DNA of 64,000 nt from JBFLVU01 sp037444825 (lineage in GTDB: Bacteria > Acidobacteriota > UBA4820 > DSQY01): contig JBBILR010000010.1 of NCBI GenBank assembly GCA_037444825.1, positions 1-64,000 on the forward strand. The letters run 5' to 3'. The position numbers and the translations under genes were made by a program. Below are positions 7,674-15,179 of the stretch, in pieces. A model generated the notes under the pieces. It searched no databases, had not been told where the DNA came from, and saw only the letters and a program-made list of their open reading frames with translations. Numbering within the stretch: the stretch's first letter is position 1; each line of letters begins with the position of its first letter.

Positions 7674-8743
7674 GCGGTCGCCTCCGTGGGGAACCACCGC
7701 CTCGTCCGGTTGCAGAAGTTGCACACCGAGAGCATGACGGGGACTTCGACGAGAACGCCCACCACCGTGGCAAGGGCTGCACCGGAGCCAGGCCCGTACA
7801 GCGCGATCGCCGTGGCCACCGCCAGCTCGAAGAAGTTGCTCGCCCCGATCAGGGCTCCCGGCGAGGCCACGTTGTGCGGCACCTTGAAGAGCCTCATGAG
7901 GCCGTAGGCGAGACCGGAGTTGAAGTAGACCTGGATCAGGATGGGAATGGCGATGAGCACGACGTGGAAGGCCTTGCCCGTGATGTTGTCGGCCTGGAAG
8001 GCGAAGATGAAGACCAGCGTGGCGAGGAGCGCGAGGATCGTCACCGGGTGGAAGAAGGCGAGGTACTTCTTCTCGTACCACTCGGGCCCCTTGGCCCGGA
8101 TGAGGATGGCCCGGCTGAGGCTCCCCAGGGCCAGCGGGATGACGATGAAGGCCACGACGGAGTAGACGAGCACCTGGAAGGGAACGGTCAGGTTGCTCGC
8201 CCCGCTCACGAGGAAGGTCACGATGGGGGCGAAGGCGACGAGCATGACGAGGTCGTTCACGGAGACCTGCACCAGCGTGTAGGCCGGGTCGCCGTCGGTG
8301 AGGTAGGACCAGACGAAGACCATGGCCGTGCACGGCGCCGCCGCCAGGATGATGGTCCCGGCGATGTACTGGTTCGCCGCTTCGGCTCCGATCCAGGGCA
8401 GGAAGAGGTGCTTGAAGAAGAGCCACCCGAAGAAGGCCATGGAGAAGGGCTTCACGAGCCAGTTGACAAAGAGGGTGACGAGGAGCCCTCTGGGTTTCTT
8501 GCGGACCCCCAGGATGCTCGTGAAGTCGATCTTGAGCATCATAGGGTAGATCATGAGCCAGATGAGGACGGCGATGGGGATGTTGATCTGGCTCCCTTCC
8601 CCGAACTCCAGGCTTCGAAGGGCGTTCGTCAGCCCCGGGAAGACCTTCCCGATCAGCACGCCCACCCCCATGCACAGGGCCACCCACAGGGTGAGGTAGC
8701 GCTCGAAGAGGTCGAGGCGCTTCTTCTCCACGGCGTTTGCCAT
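7670..8743 (-). CDS. acr3: ACR3-family arsenite efflux permease
   Basis: A 357-residue polytopic inner-membrane protein with about ten hydrophobic segments. Family motifs include ILAAAPCTAMVFVWSYL with the essential cysteine (Cys138), INIPIAVLIWLMIYPMML and GASNFFELAVATAIAL with the conserved Glu. The start at 8743 has AGGAGGAGCAGGTTC upstream. The Bile/ACR3 family exports arsenite using the proton motive force. It follows an arsR by 13 bases and overlaps arsC. Confidence 0.95.
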   Translation of the reverse strand: MANAVEKKRLDLFERYLTLWVALCMGVGVLIGKVFPGLTNALRSLEFGEGSQINIPIAVLIWLMIYPMMLKIDFTSILGVRKKPRGLLVTLFVNWLVKPFSMAFFGWLFFKHLFLPWIGAEAANQYIAGTIILAAAPCTAMVFVWSYLTDGDPAYTLVQVSVNDLVMLVAFAPIVTFLVSGASNLTVPFQVLVYSVVAFIVIPLALGSLSRAILIRAKGPEWYEKKYLAFFHPVTILALLATLVFIFAFQADNITGKAFHVVLIAIPILIQVYFNSGLAYGLMRLFKVPHNVASPGALIGASNFFELAVATAIALYGPGSGAALATVVGVLVEVPVMLSVCNFCNRTRRWFPTEATA

Positions 8744-8756
8744 GAACCTGCTCCTC

Positions 8757-9146
8757 CTAGTATGCCACCCGAGAGCGGCGCGGAAACGCGGGGCATGCCC
8801 GGAAGCCCGCGAGGCGTCTCCTCTCCAGGGCCTCCAGGTCGCGCCGGACCTCCTCCATCTCCAGGGAGGCCTGGGCCAGCCACCGCAGAAGGCCCCGCGC
8901 GGCGGTGGAGGGTGCGGCGGGGAGGCGGTAGAAGACCCATTTGCCCCGCTTCTCGTCCTCCACGAGCCCCGCTCCGGCAAGGATGGAGAGGTGTTTGCTG
9001 ACGGTGGACTGGGAGAGGGCCAGGATCTCCACGATCTGGCAGACGCACAGCGGGCCCCGCCGGAGGAGGGCCAGGATCCGCAAGCGGGTCCTCTCCGCCG
9101 CCGCCTTCAGCATCCGTTCCGTCCCGTGCACCGACGCCTCCATCAT
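8757..9146 (-). CDS. arsR: ArsR-family repressor of the acr3-arsC-arsM operon
   Basis: A 129-residue winged-helix protein with the Cys34-Val-Cys36 pair in GPLCVCQIVEIL and the recognition helix LSQSTVSKHLSILAG. The C-terminal part adds a predicted helix (LEMEEVRRDLEALERRR). Two tandem ATG codons (9146, 9143) mark the start. No Shine-Dalgarno is visible. The -10 box ends 13 bases upstream, so the transcript would have almost no leader. It heads the arsenate detoxification operon. Confidence 0.88.
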   Translation of the reverse strand: MMEASVHGTERMLKAAAERTRLRILALLRRGPLCVCQIVEILALSQSTVSKHLSILAGAGLVEDEKRGKWVFYRLPAAPSTAARGLLRWLAQASLEMEEVRRDLEALERRRLAGFRACPAFPRRSRVAY

Positions 9147-9159
9147 ATCGACATATCGG

Positions 9160-9188
9160 AATTTATCGTATTGTCCGAGGCGCGTCAA
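9160..9188 (-). promoter_or_regulatory. Promoter of the arsR-acr3-arsC-arsM operon
   Basis: On the minus strand TTGACG (9188-9183) and TAAATT (9165-9160) are separated by exactly 17 bases. CGATA/CGATAT elements occur repeatedly from 9145 to 9170 (ACGATA, CGATATG, CGATATG). They are candidate ArsR half-sites overlapping the -10 box and the transcription start, which would fall about 7 bases before the first ATG. Confidence 0.65.
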
Positions 9189-9238
9189 GCCCCCCCGCAC
9201 CGGTGGGCCGGAAGGGAACATCCGGGTTTCGTGGAGGT

Positions 9239-9784
9239 TCAGGAGCGACGGGTTTTTTCCAGGGCCCGCAGCACTTCCTGGAGGGTCTTCCCGTCGGCCT
9301 GGTTCAGGAGCTCTTCCAGCCGGCGGCGGAGGACTTCGGGCGGCTCCTCTTTTTCCGGGCCCCCGCCCACGTCTTCCACCTCCAGGATCTCGGCTACCCT
9401 CCTCACGAAGGTCTGCGCCGTCACCGGCTTTTCGAGGTAGGTGGCCGGACCGGAAAGGGTGCTCTCCGCCAGGGCGGAGGCGGCGTCCAGGTCCCGCTTC
9501 ACCCGCTCGTCCCGGGCGTGCCCCGTCACGAAGAGCACGGGGATCCGTTTCCACTCCGGCCGCTTCTTCAGCTCGTGGAAGAGGACGATTCCCGACTTGC
9601 CCGGCATCACCATGTCCAGGGAGATCAGGTCCGCCGGCCGAGCCTCCAGGAGGGCGAGGGCCTCGTCCACGCTCCGGGCCGATTCGGCCTGGAAACCGGC
9701 GTCCTCCAGGGCCGTCACGAGAAAGAACGCCACGTCTTCCTCGTCGTCCACCACCAGCACGTACTTATCCGCCGCCTTCGCCAT
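9239..9784 (-). CDS. Response regulator (receiver-only, Rrf1-like position)
   Basis: A 181-residue protein with one receiver domain: acidic pair in VLVVDDEEDVAFF (Asp13-Asp14), phospho-acceptor Asp57 in ISLDMVMPGKSG, and the conserved Lys in YLEKPVTAQTF. The region after the receiver (about 130-181) is a charged, probably helical tail without a DNA-binding domain. It overlaps the 3' end of the ferredoxin-subunit gene by 20 bases, so it belongs to the redox-complex operon. The Desulfovibrio hmc operon also ends with a response-regulator gene (rrf1). The parallel is suggestive but rests on position only. Confidence 0.85.
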   Translation of the reverse strand: MAKAADKYVLVVDDEEDVAFFLVTALEDAGFQAESARSVDEALALLEARPADLISLDMVMPGKSGIVLFHELKKRPEWKRIPVLFVTGHARDERVKRDLDAASALAESTLSGPATYLEKPVTAQTFVRRVAEILEVEDVGGGPEKEEPPEVLRRRLEELLNQADGKTLQEVLRALEKTRRS

Positions 9785-10571
9785 GGCCCCCCTCCTTCCT
9801 CTCCGGAGCCGCGCCGGCCATGCGCCGGCGGCGCTCGATGACCCAGGTGATCCCCCCCATGAGCGCCCCCATGCCCACGAACTCGATGGGCACGGGCCAC
9901 AGGGCCGCCCAGGTCCGGGCCGGCAGGGGCTTCTCGTCGAGCTGGCGGCCTTCGTTCCAGGCCAGGAAGTCCAGCGAGATGTCGGCGATGTACAGGACGG
10001 AGGTCCCTCCGGCCTCCCGCTCGCCCCAGATCTTCTGGACGTACTTGCCCGGCTCCGCCTGGAGCCGCCGCCGGGCCTCGGCCAGCATCTCCTCCCGGGT
10101 GCCGAAGATGGTGGCCTCCTTGGGGCAGGCGGAGACGCAGGCGGGTTTCTGGAGCCGGCCCGACTTCATGTTCTCGTAGCACAGAACGCACTTGCGGACG
10201 GAGGGGGAGACGGAGTTCCATTCGTACCGCGGAATGCCGAAGGGACAGCCCAGCATGCAGTAGCGGCATCCCATGCAGATGCCCTTGTCGTAGACCACGG
10301 GCCCCTCGGGGGTCTTCTTCAGGGCCCCCACGGGGCAGACCGACACGCAGGCCGGTTCGAGGCAGTGGCGGCACTGCTTGCGGACGAAGCGGTTCCCCTC
10401 CCGCCGCACCACGGTGGTCCACCGGCTGGCGTTGAGGCCGTCCGGCGGATCGCCGGGCCGCGGTGGGGTCTCCATTTCCCGAAGGCCGTTGGTCTTCTGG
10501 CAGGCCGCGACGCACTCCTCGCAGCCGATGCAGCGCGTCACGTCCGTCAGGATGCAGGGATGTTCGGTCAT
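9765..10571 (-). CDS. Four-cluster ferredoxin subunit of membrane redox complex (HmcB/HybA-like)
   Basis: A 268-residue iron-sulfur protein. Cysteine groups for four [4Fe-4S] clusters are visible: 14/17/20/24, 67/70/75/79, 99/102/105/109 and 128/131/145/149, in the DmsB/HybA/FdhB order. One membrane helix follows near the C-terminus (about 222-246), then a basic tail. There is no N-terminal signal peptide, so the ferredoxin domain is either cytoplasmic or exported with a partner that carries the signal. ATG overlaps the stop of the cytochrome b subunit (ATGA). In the Hmc complex of sulfate reducers a similar subunit connects a periplasmic cytochrome to the membrane part; no cytochrome c is encoded here. 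Confidence 0.85.
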   Translation of the reverse strand: MTEHPCILTDVTRCIGCEECVAACQKTNGLREMETPPRPGDPPDGLNASRWTTVVRREGNRFVRKQCRHCLEPACVSVCPVGALKKTPEGPVVYDKGICMGCRYCMLGCPFGIPRYEWNSVSPSVRKCVLCYENMKSGRLQKPACVSACPKEATIFGTREEMLAEARRRLQAEPGKYVQKIWGEREAGGTSVLYIADISLDFLAWNEGRQLDEKPLPARTWAALWPVPIEFVGMGALMGGITWVIERRRRMAGAAPERKEGGHGEGGG

Positions 10572-11272
10572 ACCCCTTCTCCCTCCTTTCCGAGGGCCAG
10601 GCGAACGCGGTCGCCGGCGCCGGGTACGAAGTGCCAGCCCAGTTCCCAGGTGATCCGCGTGAAGGGGAAGAGGAGGGCGTGGGCCAGCTTGGTGAAGGGC
10701 AGGAGGACCAGCAGGAGCTCGGCGGAGAGCAGGTGCAGGAACCAGGTCAAGGTGAAGGGCAGGGGGTTGGAGGCCGGGTGGGCCACCAGGTAGCCGCTGG
10801 CGAAGGCCACCAGGCAAAGGACCAACAGGAGGAAGTCCTGAAAGCCCGACAGGAACCTCGCCGCACGGTCCAGGATCCGGAAGAGCGCCAGGAAGAGCAG
10901 GGCGGCCACCGCCAGCAGCGTCAGGGCGTCGGCCACGGGGGCCGGCAGGGCGGGCCAGGAGAGGCCCCACCCCTTCTTCACCAGGGCGACGTGCCCAGCC
11001 AGGAAAAGCGGCACCACCAACATCCCGATGTGAAAAAGGGCCGAAGCCGCGGTGTACGGAACCCGGGTGCCCCGGAGGGCGTTCACCGGCACGATCCAGC
11101 CCAGGCTTTTCCGGAAGAGCCAGGACCAGGGGATCCGCTGGTCACCGGCCTTCCGGTAGGCCCGGATCAGCTCGGCGGCCGTGAGGCCCGCCTGGCGCAG
11201 GATCCCCAAAAACAGGAGGGCGAAGGCGAAGAACAGCCCGGGCCCCCTCAAGAACGCGACGGCCGATTCCAT
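10568..11272 (-). CDS. NarI-like cytochrome b subunit (HmcE/TmcC/DsrM-like)
   Basis: A 234-residue integral membrane protein with about five helices, like NarI, DsrM and HmcE. Histidine pairs suited to two b hemes are seen in ALFHIGMLVVPLFLAGHVAL and in WFLHLLSAELLLV...KLAHALLF, spaced about 11-13 residues. It would accept or donate electrons at the quinone pool and exchange them with the adjacent HdrD-like subunit. It starts 10 bases after that gene and overlaps the ferredoxin gene by four bases. The length is close to HmcE and shorter than most DsrM. Confidence 0.85.
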   Translation of the reverse strand: MESAVAFLRGPGLFFAFALLFLGILRQAGLTAAELIRAYRKAGDQRIPWSWLFRKSLGWIVPVNALRGTRVPYTAASALFHIGMLVVPLFLAGHVALVKKGWGLSWPALPAPVADALTLLAVAALLFLALFRILDRAARFLSGFQDFLLLVLCLVAFASGYLVAHPASNPLPFTLTWFLHLLSAELLLVLLPFTKLAHALLFPFTRITWELGWHFVPGAGDRVRLALGKEGEGV

Positions 11273-11282
11273 CTTCTCCCCC

Positions 11283-12728
11283 TCACGGCACGATGGCCTT
11301 GTACAAGAGGTCGTGGAGGCCCACCACCTCCACGCCCTCGAGGCGGTGGTCCTCGCACACTTCCCGGAGCTGCTTCTTGCAGTTGGCGCACGGGGCCACC
11401 ACGTACCGGGCCCCGGTCCTCCGGATCTGCTCGGCCTTCATCTTCCCGGTGACGCCCGTGCGGTAGGCCCGGACCTCGTCGATGGAGACGGTGCCGCCCC
11501 CGCCGCCGCAGCAGAAGTTCTTTTCGCCTCGCGGCTCCATGTCCACGTAGTTTTTGCAGAAGGCCCGCAGGATCTCCCGGGGCTGGTCCACGATCCAGCC
11601 GGTGCGCGCGATGTTGCAGGGATCGTGGTACGTGACCCGGTCGGGGACGGCGTCGGGGTCCAGCTTGAGCCTTCCCCGCCGCAAGAGGTCCCAAGTGACC
11701 TCCAGGATGTTCACCACCGGGAGCGCCTTCCTCCCCCCGCCGAAGCTGGGAACGAAAACCTTGGCGCTCCGGGAGGCGTGGCCGCACTCGCCGATGAGGA
11801 TCCTTTTCCCTTTCAGGCGGTGCGTCTCGGCGATCTCCTTCTGGATGATCCGCTCGGCGCACCAGTCGCTGTAAAAGAGGCCGTAGTTGATGCCGTCGTA
11901 GTAGCCGGTTCCGATGGTCCAGCGGTGGGCCTCCCCCGCGGCGTGGAAGGCCAGGGCGATGCCCTTGAGGGTGTCGGCCTCCAGGAGGTAGTCGCTGACG
12001 GCGGGGAAGAAGACGAACTCCCGCCCTTCCTGGTCCACCGGGAAGGGCACCTCCACCCCCTTCTCGTCCCGGATGTCCTCGGTGAGGAACTCCAGGGTGT
12101 CCAGGAGGGCCGGCACGGGAATGGCGGAGGTGTTCCCCGTCTTCCCCTCCAGCTGCTCCCGGGTGGCCACCACCAGGGCCTTGGGGGCGATGTCCATCTC
12201 CGAGAGGATGTAGCGGCTCAAGTGGGTCAGCAGGCCGTGGTCGATCCCCATGGGGCACTCGAAGGAACAGCGGCGGCAGCCGGTGCAGTGGTAGACCGAC
12301 TCGGCCAGCTCCCGGATCCGCTCCTCCGTCAGGTACACCGTCCCGGCCAGTTTGCTCTGGAGGACGCCCCGAAAGGTGAAGTGGCGCCGGTAGATCTCCA
12401 GGAGCAGGTTGGAGCGGTAGCACGGGACGTCCTTGGGGTCTTTCGTCGCCAGGTAGATCTGGCAGGCGCTCGCGCAGTTGGCGCATTTGGCTCCCACCCG
12501 GGCGTAGGTGTCCACCAGGTGGGCGTAGTGGGTGTGCTCCAGGACCGCCGCGAAGATTTCCAGGAAGCGCCGCACCCGGTCGCCGGGGTAGAGCCGCTCC
12601 ACGTAGTAGCTGAGCCCCAGAACCTGGTGGGGTAACAGCTTCGGGTGCGCCTGGGCGGCCGCCGCCGCCGTCGCCCCCACCAGGGGCCCTTGCCTCCCTT
12701 CTCCTTGCGCGGTGTTCGCTTCGGCCAT
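11283..12728 (-). CDS. HdrD-like CCG-domain Fe-S oxidoreductase (HmcF/TmcB/DsrK-like)
   Basis: A 481-residue soluble protein. The start at 12728 follows AAAGGGGGTGGCCGG. An N-terminal ferredoxin region has Cys82/85/89/103 and Cys148/151/154/158 (CTGCRRCSFECP). The C-terminal cysteine-rich CCG domain is complete: DPC (371), CCGGGGG (406-407) and CANC (447/450), the heterodisulfide-reductase catalytic-cluster motif. The first CCG repeat is degenerate, keeping only ECGHA (Cys315). The pairing with a NarI-like gene is the core module of Hmc, Tmc and DsrMK complexes in sulfate-reducing bacteria. The absence of DsrJOP and the gene order favour an Hmc/Tmc-type complex. Confidence 0.88.
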   Translation of the reverse strand: MAEANTAQGEGRQGPLVGATAAAAAQAHPKLLPHQVLGLSYYVERLYPGDRVRRFLEIFAAVLEHTHYAHLVDTYARVGAKCANCASACQIYLATKDPKDVPCYRSNLLLEIYRRHFTFRGVLQSKLAGTVYLTEERIRELAESVYHCTGCRRCSFECPMGIDHGLLTHLSRYILSEMDIAPKALVVATREQLEGKTGNTSAIPVPALLDTLEFLTEDIRDEKGVEVPFPVDQEGREFVFFPAVSDYLLEADTLKGIALAFHAAGEAHRWTIGTGYYDGINYGLFYSDWCAERIIQKEIAETHRLKGKRILIGECGHASRSAKVFVPSFGGGRKALPVVNILEVTWDLLRRGRLKLDPDAVPDRVTYHDPCNIARTGWIVDQPREILRAFCKNYVDMEPRGEKNFCCGGGGGTVSIDEVRAYRTGVTGKMKAEQIRRTGARYVVAPCANCKKQLREVCEDHRLEGVEVVGLHDLLYKAIVP

Positions 12729-12742
12729 CCGGCCACCCCCTT

Positions 12743-13216
12743 TCACCTTTCCCTGCGCGCCTCTCCCGAAGGACACGGGGAATCCGGAGCGGACTGAGGT
12801 CCGTACCGCCGGAAGTAGGCGCACGCCTCGCACCGGTCCACCCGCCTCACGGTGAGGGGGACGAGACCGTGCAGTTCCCAGCAGTTCATCGTCGCGGAAC
12901 GCTTCACCAGGCATTCGCCGCACCGGGAGAGCCGGGGGCTCCCGTACCGGCAGTCCTGGGCGTCGTGGAAGGCCCAGCAGAGAGGCCGCCCAGCCCCTTC
13001 CAGGTCCAACAGGGCCGGCTCCATGCCGCTCTCCGCCATGAAGGCCCGGAGGTCTTCCGTCCGGATACGGTACTGGCCGCCGGCGGTCCGGTAGGCCTTG
13101 AGCCGCCCGCCCTTGATCCAGTTGAGGATCGTTTCCGGGGTGACGAAGCAGACCCGGGCGGCCTGGCCGCTGGTGAAGGCCCGGGCTTGGCTCGGGTTCC
13201 GCCGGATTCTGGCCAT
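12743..13216 (-). CDS. Cysteine-rich HTH regulator, first gene of the redox operon
   Basis: A 157-residue protein. The start at 13216 follows AAAGGATGGAA. Residues 12-60 form a MerR/excisionase-type helix-turn-helix (FTSGQAARVCFVTPETILNW, then GGRLKAYRTAGGQYRI). The C-terminal half holds eight cysteines in CW-type motifs: LCW (80), Cys89, CGEC (99-102), NCW (112), CEAC (129-132) and Cys148, plus histidines. It resembles small two-CW domain proteins seen in deltaproteobacteria. It could bind zinc or an Fe-S cluster and sense redox state, but this is inference. It starts the operon under the sigma-54 promoter, 14 bases before the HdrD-like gene. Confidence 0.75.
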   Translation of the reverse strand: MARIRRNPSQARAFTSGQAARVCFVTPETILNWIKGGRLKAYRTAGGQYRIRTEDLRAFMAESGMEPALLDLEGAGRPLCWAFHDAQDCRYGSPRLSRCGECLVKRSATMNCWELHGLVPLTVRRVDRCEACAYFRRYGPQSAPDSPCPSGEARRER

Positions 13217-13270
13217 TTCCATCCTTTCGGCGAAGGCCTCCTTCGCCCCCTTCCCTTCCAAAAGGGAAAG

Positions 13271-13286
13271 TGCATCCCCCGTGCCA
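13271..13286 (-). promoter_or_regulatory. Sigma-54 (-24/-12) promoter for the HTH-HdrD-NarI-ferredoxin operon
   Basis: The minus strand reads TGGCACGGGGGATGCA. Compared with the sigma-54 consensus TGGCACGNNNNTTGCW it differs at a single fixed position (A for T), and GG and GC are exactly 12 bases apart. Transcription would start near 13260, giving a leader of about 45 bases to the ATG at 13216. A sigma-54 activator gene is divergent and adjacent (13522). This is the clearest regulatory element of the region. Confidence 0.82.
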
Positions 13287-13352
13287 AGTAAGCGCTCACA
13301 TACAGCCCCCCCGCTCCAGGCCCCCCCCAAGTGGGGCCAGCGGCTTCTTTTG

Positions 13353-13366
13353 GAAAGGGTTCTTTC
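13353..13366. promoter_or_regulatory. Inverted repeat, candidate upstream activator site
   Basis: GAAAG-GGTT-CTTTC, a perfect 5-base inverted repeat, lies about 100 bases upstream of the predicted sigma-54 start, a usual distance for enhancer-binding proteins. It is in the 305-base divergent gap (13217-13521), which also contains runs of C/G (13305-13340) and nothing coding that I can support. Binding by the neighbouring activator is conjecture. Confidence 0.35.
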
Positions 13367-13521
13367 TCGCCCCTCCGTTTCGGCCCATGGGGGGAGCCCG
13401 CAGGCGCCCCCGGGGCAAATGGCGCTCTCCGCGACAGTTCTCTGAAGCAGTGTTGCATTTCACGCCAGGGCGCATCATGCTGACCTGGGGCGGCACCCGC
13501 CAGGCCGCCCGGGAGGCCCCG

Positions 13522-14862
13522 ATGAACGACCGTCTCGACGTGCGGTACTTTCCCCTCTTGCTCGACGTGGTGGACCAGGGGGTCTTCACGGTGGACCCGG
13601 AGGGGCGGATTTCCTCCTTCAACCGTGCGGCGGAACGCATCACCGGGTACACCGCCTCCGAGCTCATCGGAAAGTCCTGCTCGGCGGTTTTCCGCACCGA
13701 CCTTTGCCACACCGTCTGCCCCCTCCGCCGGAGCATCGCCAAGCGGGAGCGGATCGAGAACCGGCAGGTCCGGATCCACACCAAGGACGGCCGCCGCATC
13801 CCCATCTCCATCAGCACCGCCCCCCTGCAGACGGAGGAGGGGCGCCTCCTGGGCGGCGTGGAGGTCTTCAAGGACCTCTCGCTGGTGGCGGACCTCCAGC
13901 GGAAGCTCGACGGGCAGTACCGTTTCGAGGACATCGTCAGCCGGAACCCCGCCATGCACCGGATCTTCGCCATCCTGCCCATGGTGGCGGAGAGCGCCAG
14001 CACCATCCTCGTGACGGGGGAGAGCGGCACGGGGAAAGAGCTCCTGGCCCGGGCCATCCACGCCCACGGCCCCCGGAAGAAGAAACCCTTCGTCGCCCTC
14101 AACTGCGCCGCCCTCCCCGAAACCCTTCTGGAATCGGAGCTCTTCGGCTACCGGAGGGGGGCCTTCACCGACGCGCGACGGGACCGGCTCGGCCGGGTGG
14201 CCCAGGCCGAAGGCGGCACCCTCTTCCTCGACGAGGTGGGCGACCTGCCTCTGCCGCTCCAGGTGAAGCTCCTCCGGTTCCTCCAGGAGAGGAGCTACGA
14301 GCCCTTGGGCTCCAACACGCCGGTGCGGGCCGACGTCCGGGTCATCACCGCCACGCACCAAGACCTCTCGGAAATGGTCCGGAGGGGGGCCTTCCGGCAG
14401 GATCTCTTCTTCCGGCTGAACGTCCTGCAGATCCACCTGCCGCCTTTGAGGGAGCGCCCGGAGGACATCCCCCTCCTGTGCCGCCACTTCATCCAGCGTT
14501 TCCGGGAGGCCACCGGCAAGGCCATCGAGAGCCTCTCCCCGGAGGCCATGGCCCTCCTCCTCAAACATCCCTTTCCGGGGAACATCCGCGAGCTGGAGAA
14601 CATCATCGAGCGGGCCTTCATCCTCTGCCCGGGCCGGGAGATCGGCCCCGACTGCCTCCCCTTCGAGGTGACCGGGGGGGGCGGTCCGAGCCGGACCCCT
14701 GTCGAGCGGGCGGGAAACCTGGAGATCCTGGAGGCGGAGGCCATCCGGGCGGCCCTGTTGCGCCACGGGGGGAACCGCAGCCGGGCGGCGAGGGAGTTGG
14801 GGATTCACCGCACCACCCTGCTTCGGAAGCTGAAGACCTTGCGCCTGGAAGAGGGCCCTTGA
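13522..14862 (+). CDS. Sigma-54-dependent transcription activator (PAS-AAA+-Fis)
   Basis: A 446-residue enhancer-binding protein. The start at 13522 is chosen for GGGAGG six bases upstream; an in-frame ATG at 13477 is possible. An N-terminal PAS domain (about 10-120) contains Cys53, Cys62 and Cys66 (KSCSAVFRTDLCHTVCPLRR). The AAA+ domain has Walker A GESGTGKE (166-173), Walker B GTLFLDEVG and a sigma-54 contact loop GAFTDA (213-218), a variant of GAFTGA. A Fis-type HTH (about 405-440, RAARELGIHRTTLLRKLKTL) ends the protein. The three PAS cysteines may hold a redox or metal cofactor. Its natural target is the divergent sigma-54 promoter at 13271-13286. Confidence 0.93.
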   Translation: MNDRLDVRYFPLLLDVVDQGVFTVDPEGRISSFNRAAERITGYTASELIGKSCSAVFRTDLCHTVCPLRRSIAKRERIENRQVRIHTKDGRRIPISISTAPLQTEEGRLLGGVEVFKDLSLVADLQRKLDGQYRFEDIVSRNPAMHRIFAILPMVAESASTILVTGESGTGKELLARAIHAHGPRKKKPFVALNCAALPETLLESELFGYRRGAFTDARRDRLGRVAQAEGGTLFLDEVGDLPLPLQVKLLRFLQERSYEPLGSNTPVRADVRVITATHQDLSEMVRRGAFRQDLFFRLNVLQIHLPPLRERPEDIPLLCRHFIQRFREATGKAIESLSPEAMALLLKHPFPGNIRELENIIERAFILCPGREIGPDCLPFEVTGGGGPSRTPVERAGNLEILEAEAIRAALLRHGGNRSRAARELGIHRTTLLRKLKTLRLEEGP

Positions 14863-14905
14863 CCCGAGGGGGGCCGGGCCCTAGTCTTCGGAAAGGAGGC
14901 ACGCC

Positions 14906-15157
14906 ATGCCCCAGATTCCGGTGGAGCGGCTCGCCGAGGAGATGTTCGAGATGGTCAAGGAGACCATGGGGAAGAAGAACCTCAAGGCCGGCGACCTGAC
15001 CAAGGCCATGATCGCCAAGTACGGCGAGGGGGTCGTCACCAAGGACGACTGCAAGGCCGCCATCCGCATCCTCATGGATTCGGGCCGTTGCGTGTACAGC
15101 TACTTCGGCGGCTCGTACATCACCCTGCCCCACAAGGAGGGGGCGGCCAACGACTGA
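14906..15157 (+). CDS. dsrD: DsrD-like small winged-helix protein
   Basis: An 83-residue protein with AAAGGAGG just upstream. The C-terminal half (ILMDSGRCVYSYFGGSYITL) matches the end of DsrD from sulfate reducers, where a helix leads into a beta wing with a Gly-Ser turn. The N-terminal half differs in sequence but has the right length and helical character. DsrD activates the dissimilatory sulfite reductase DsrAB and marks the reductive pathway. In typical dsrABDN operons it sits between dsrB and dsrN; here the next gene is the DsrN-like amidotransferase, but dsrAB is replaced by a regulator gene. The match is by eye and the family call is moderate. Confidence 0.6.
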   Translation: MPQIPVERLAEEMFEMVKETMGKKNLKAGDLTKAMIAKYGEGVVTKDDCKAAIRILMDSGRCVYSYFGGSYITLPHKEGAAND

Positions 15158-15179
15158 CACCTCCCGGCCGGCGGCTTCG

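Noticed and set aside
10568..12728. Assignment as DsrMK
   Set aside because: The HdrD-like and NarI-like pair could be DsrK and DsrM, but DsrJ, DsrO with a Tat signal, and DsrP are missing. The cytochrome b subunit is short, like HmcE.
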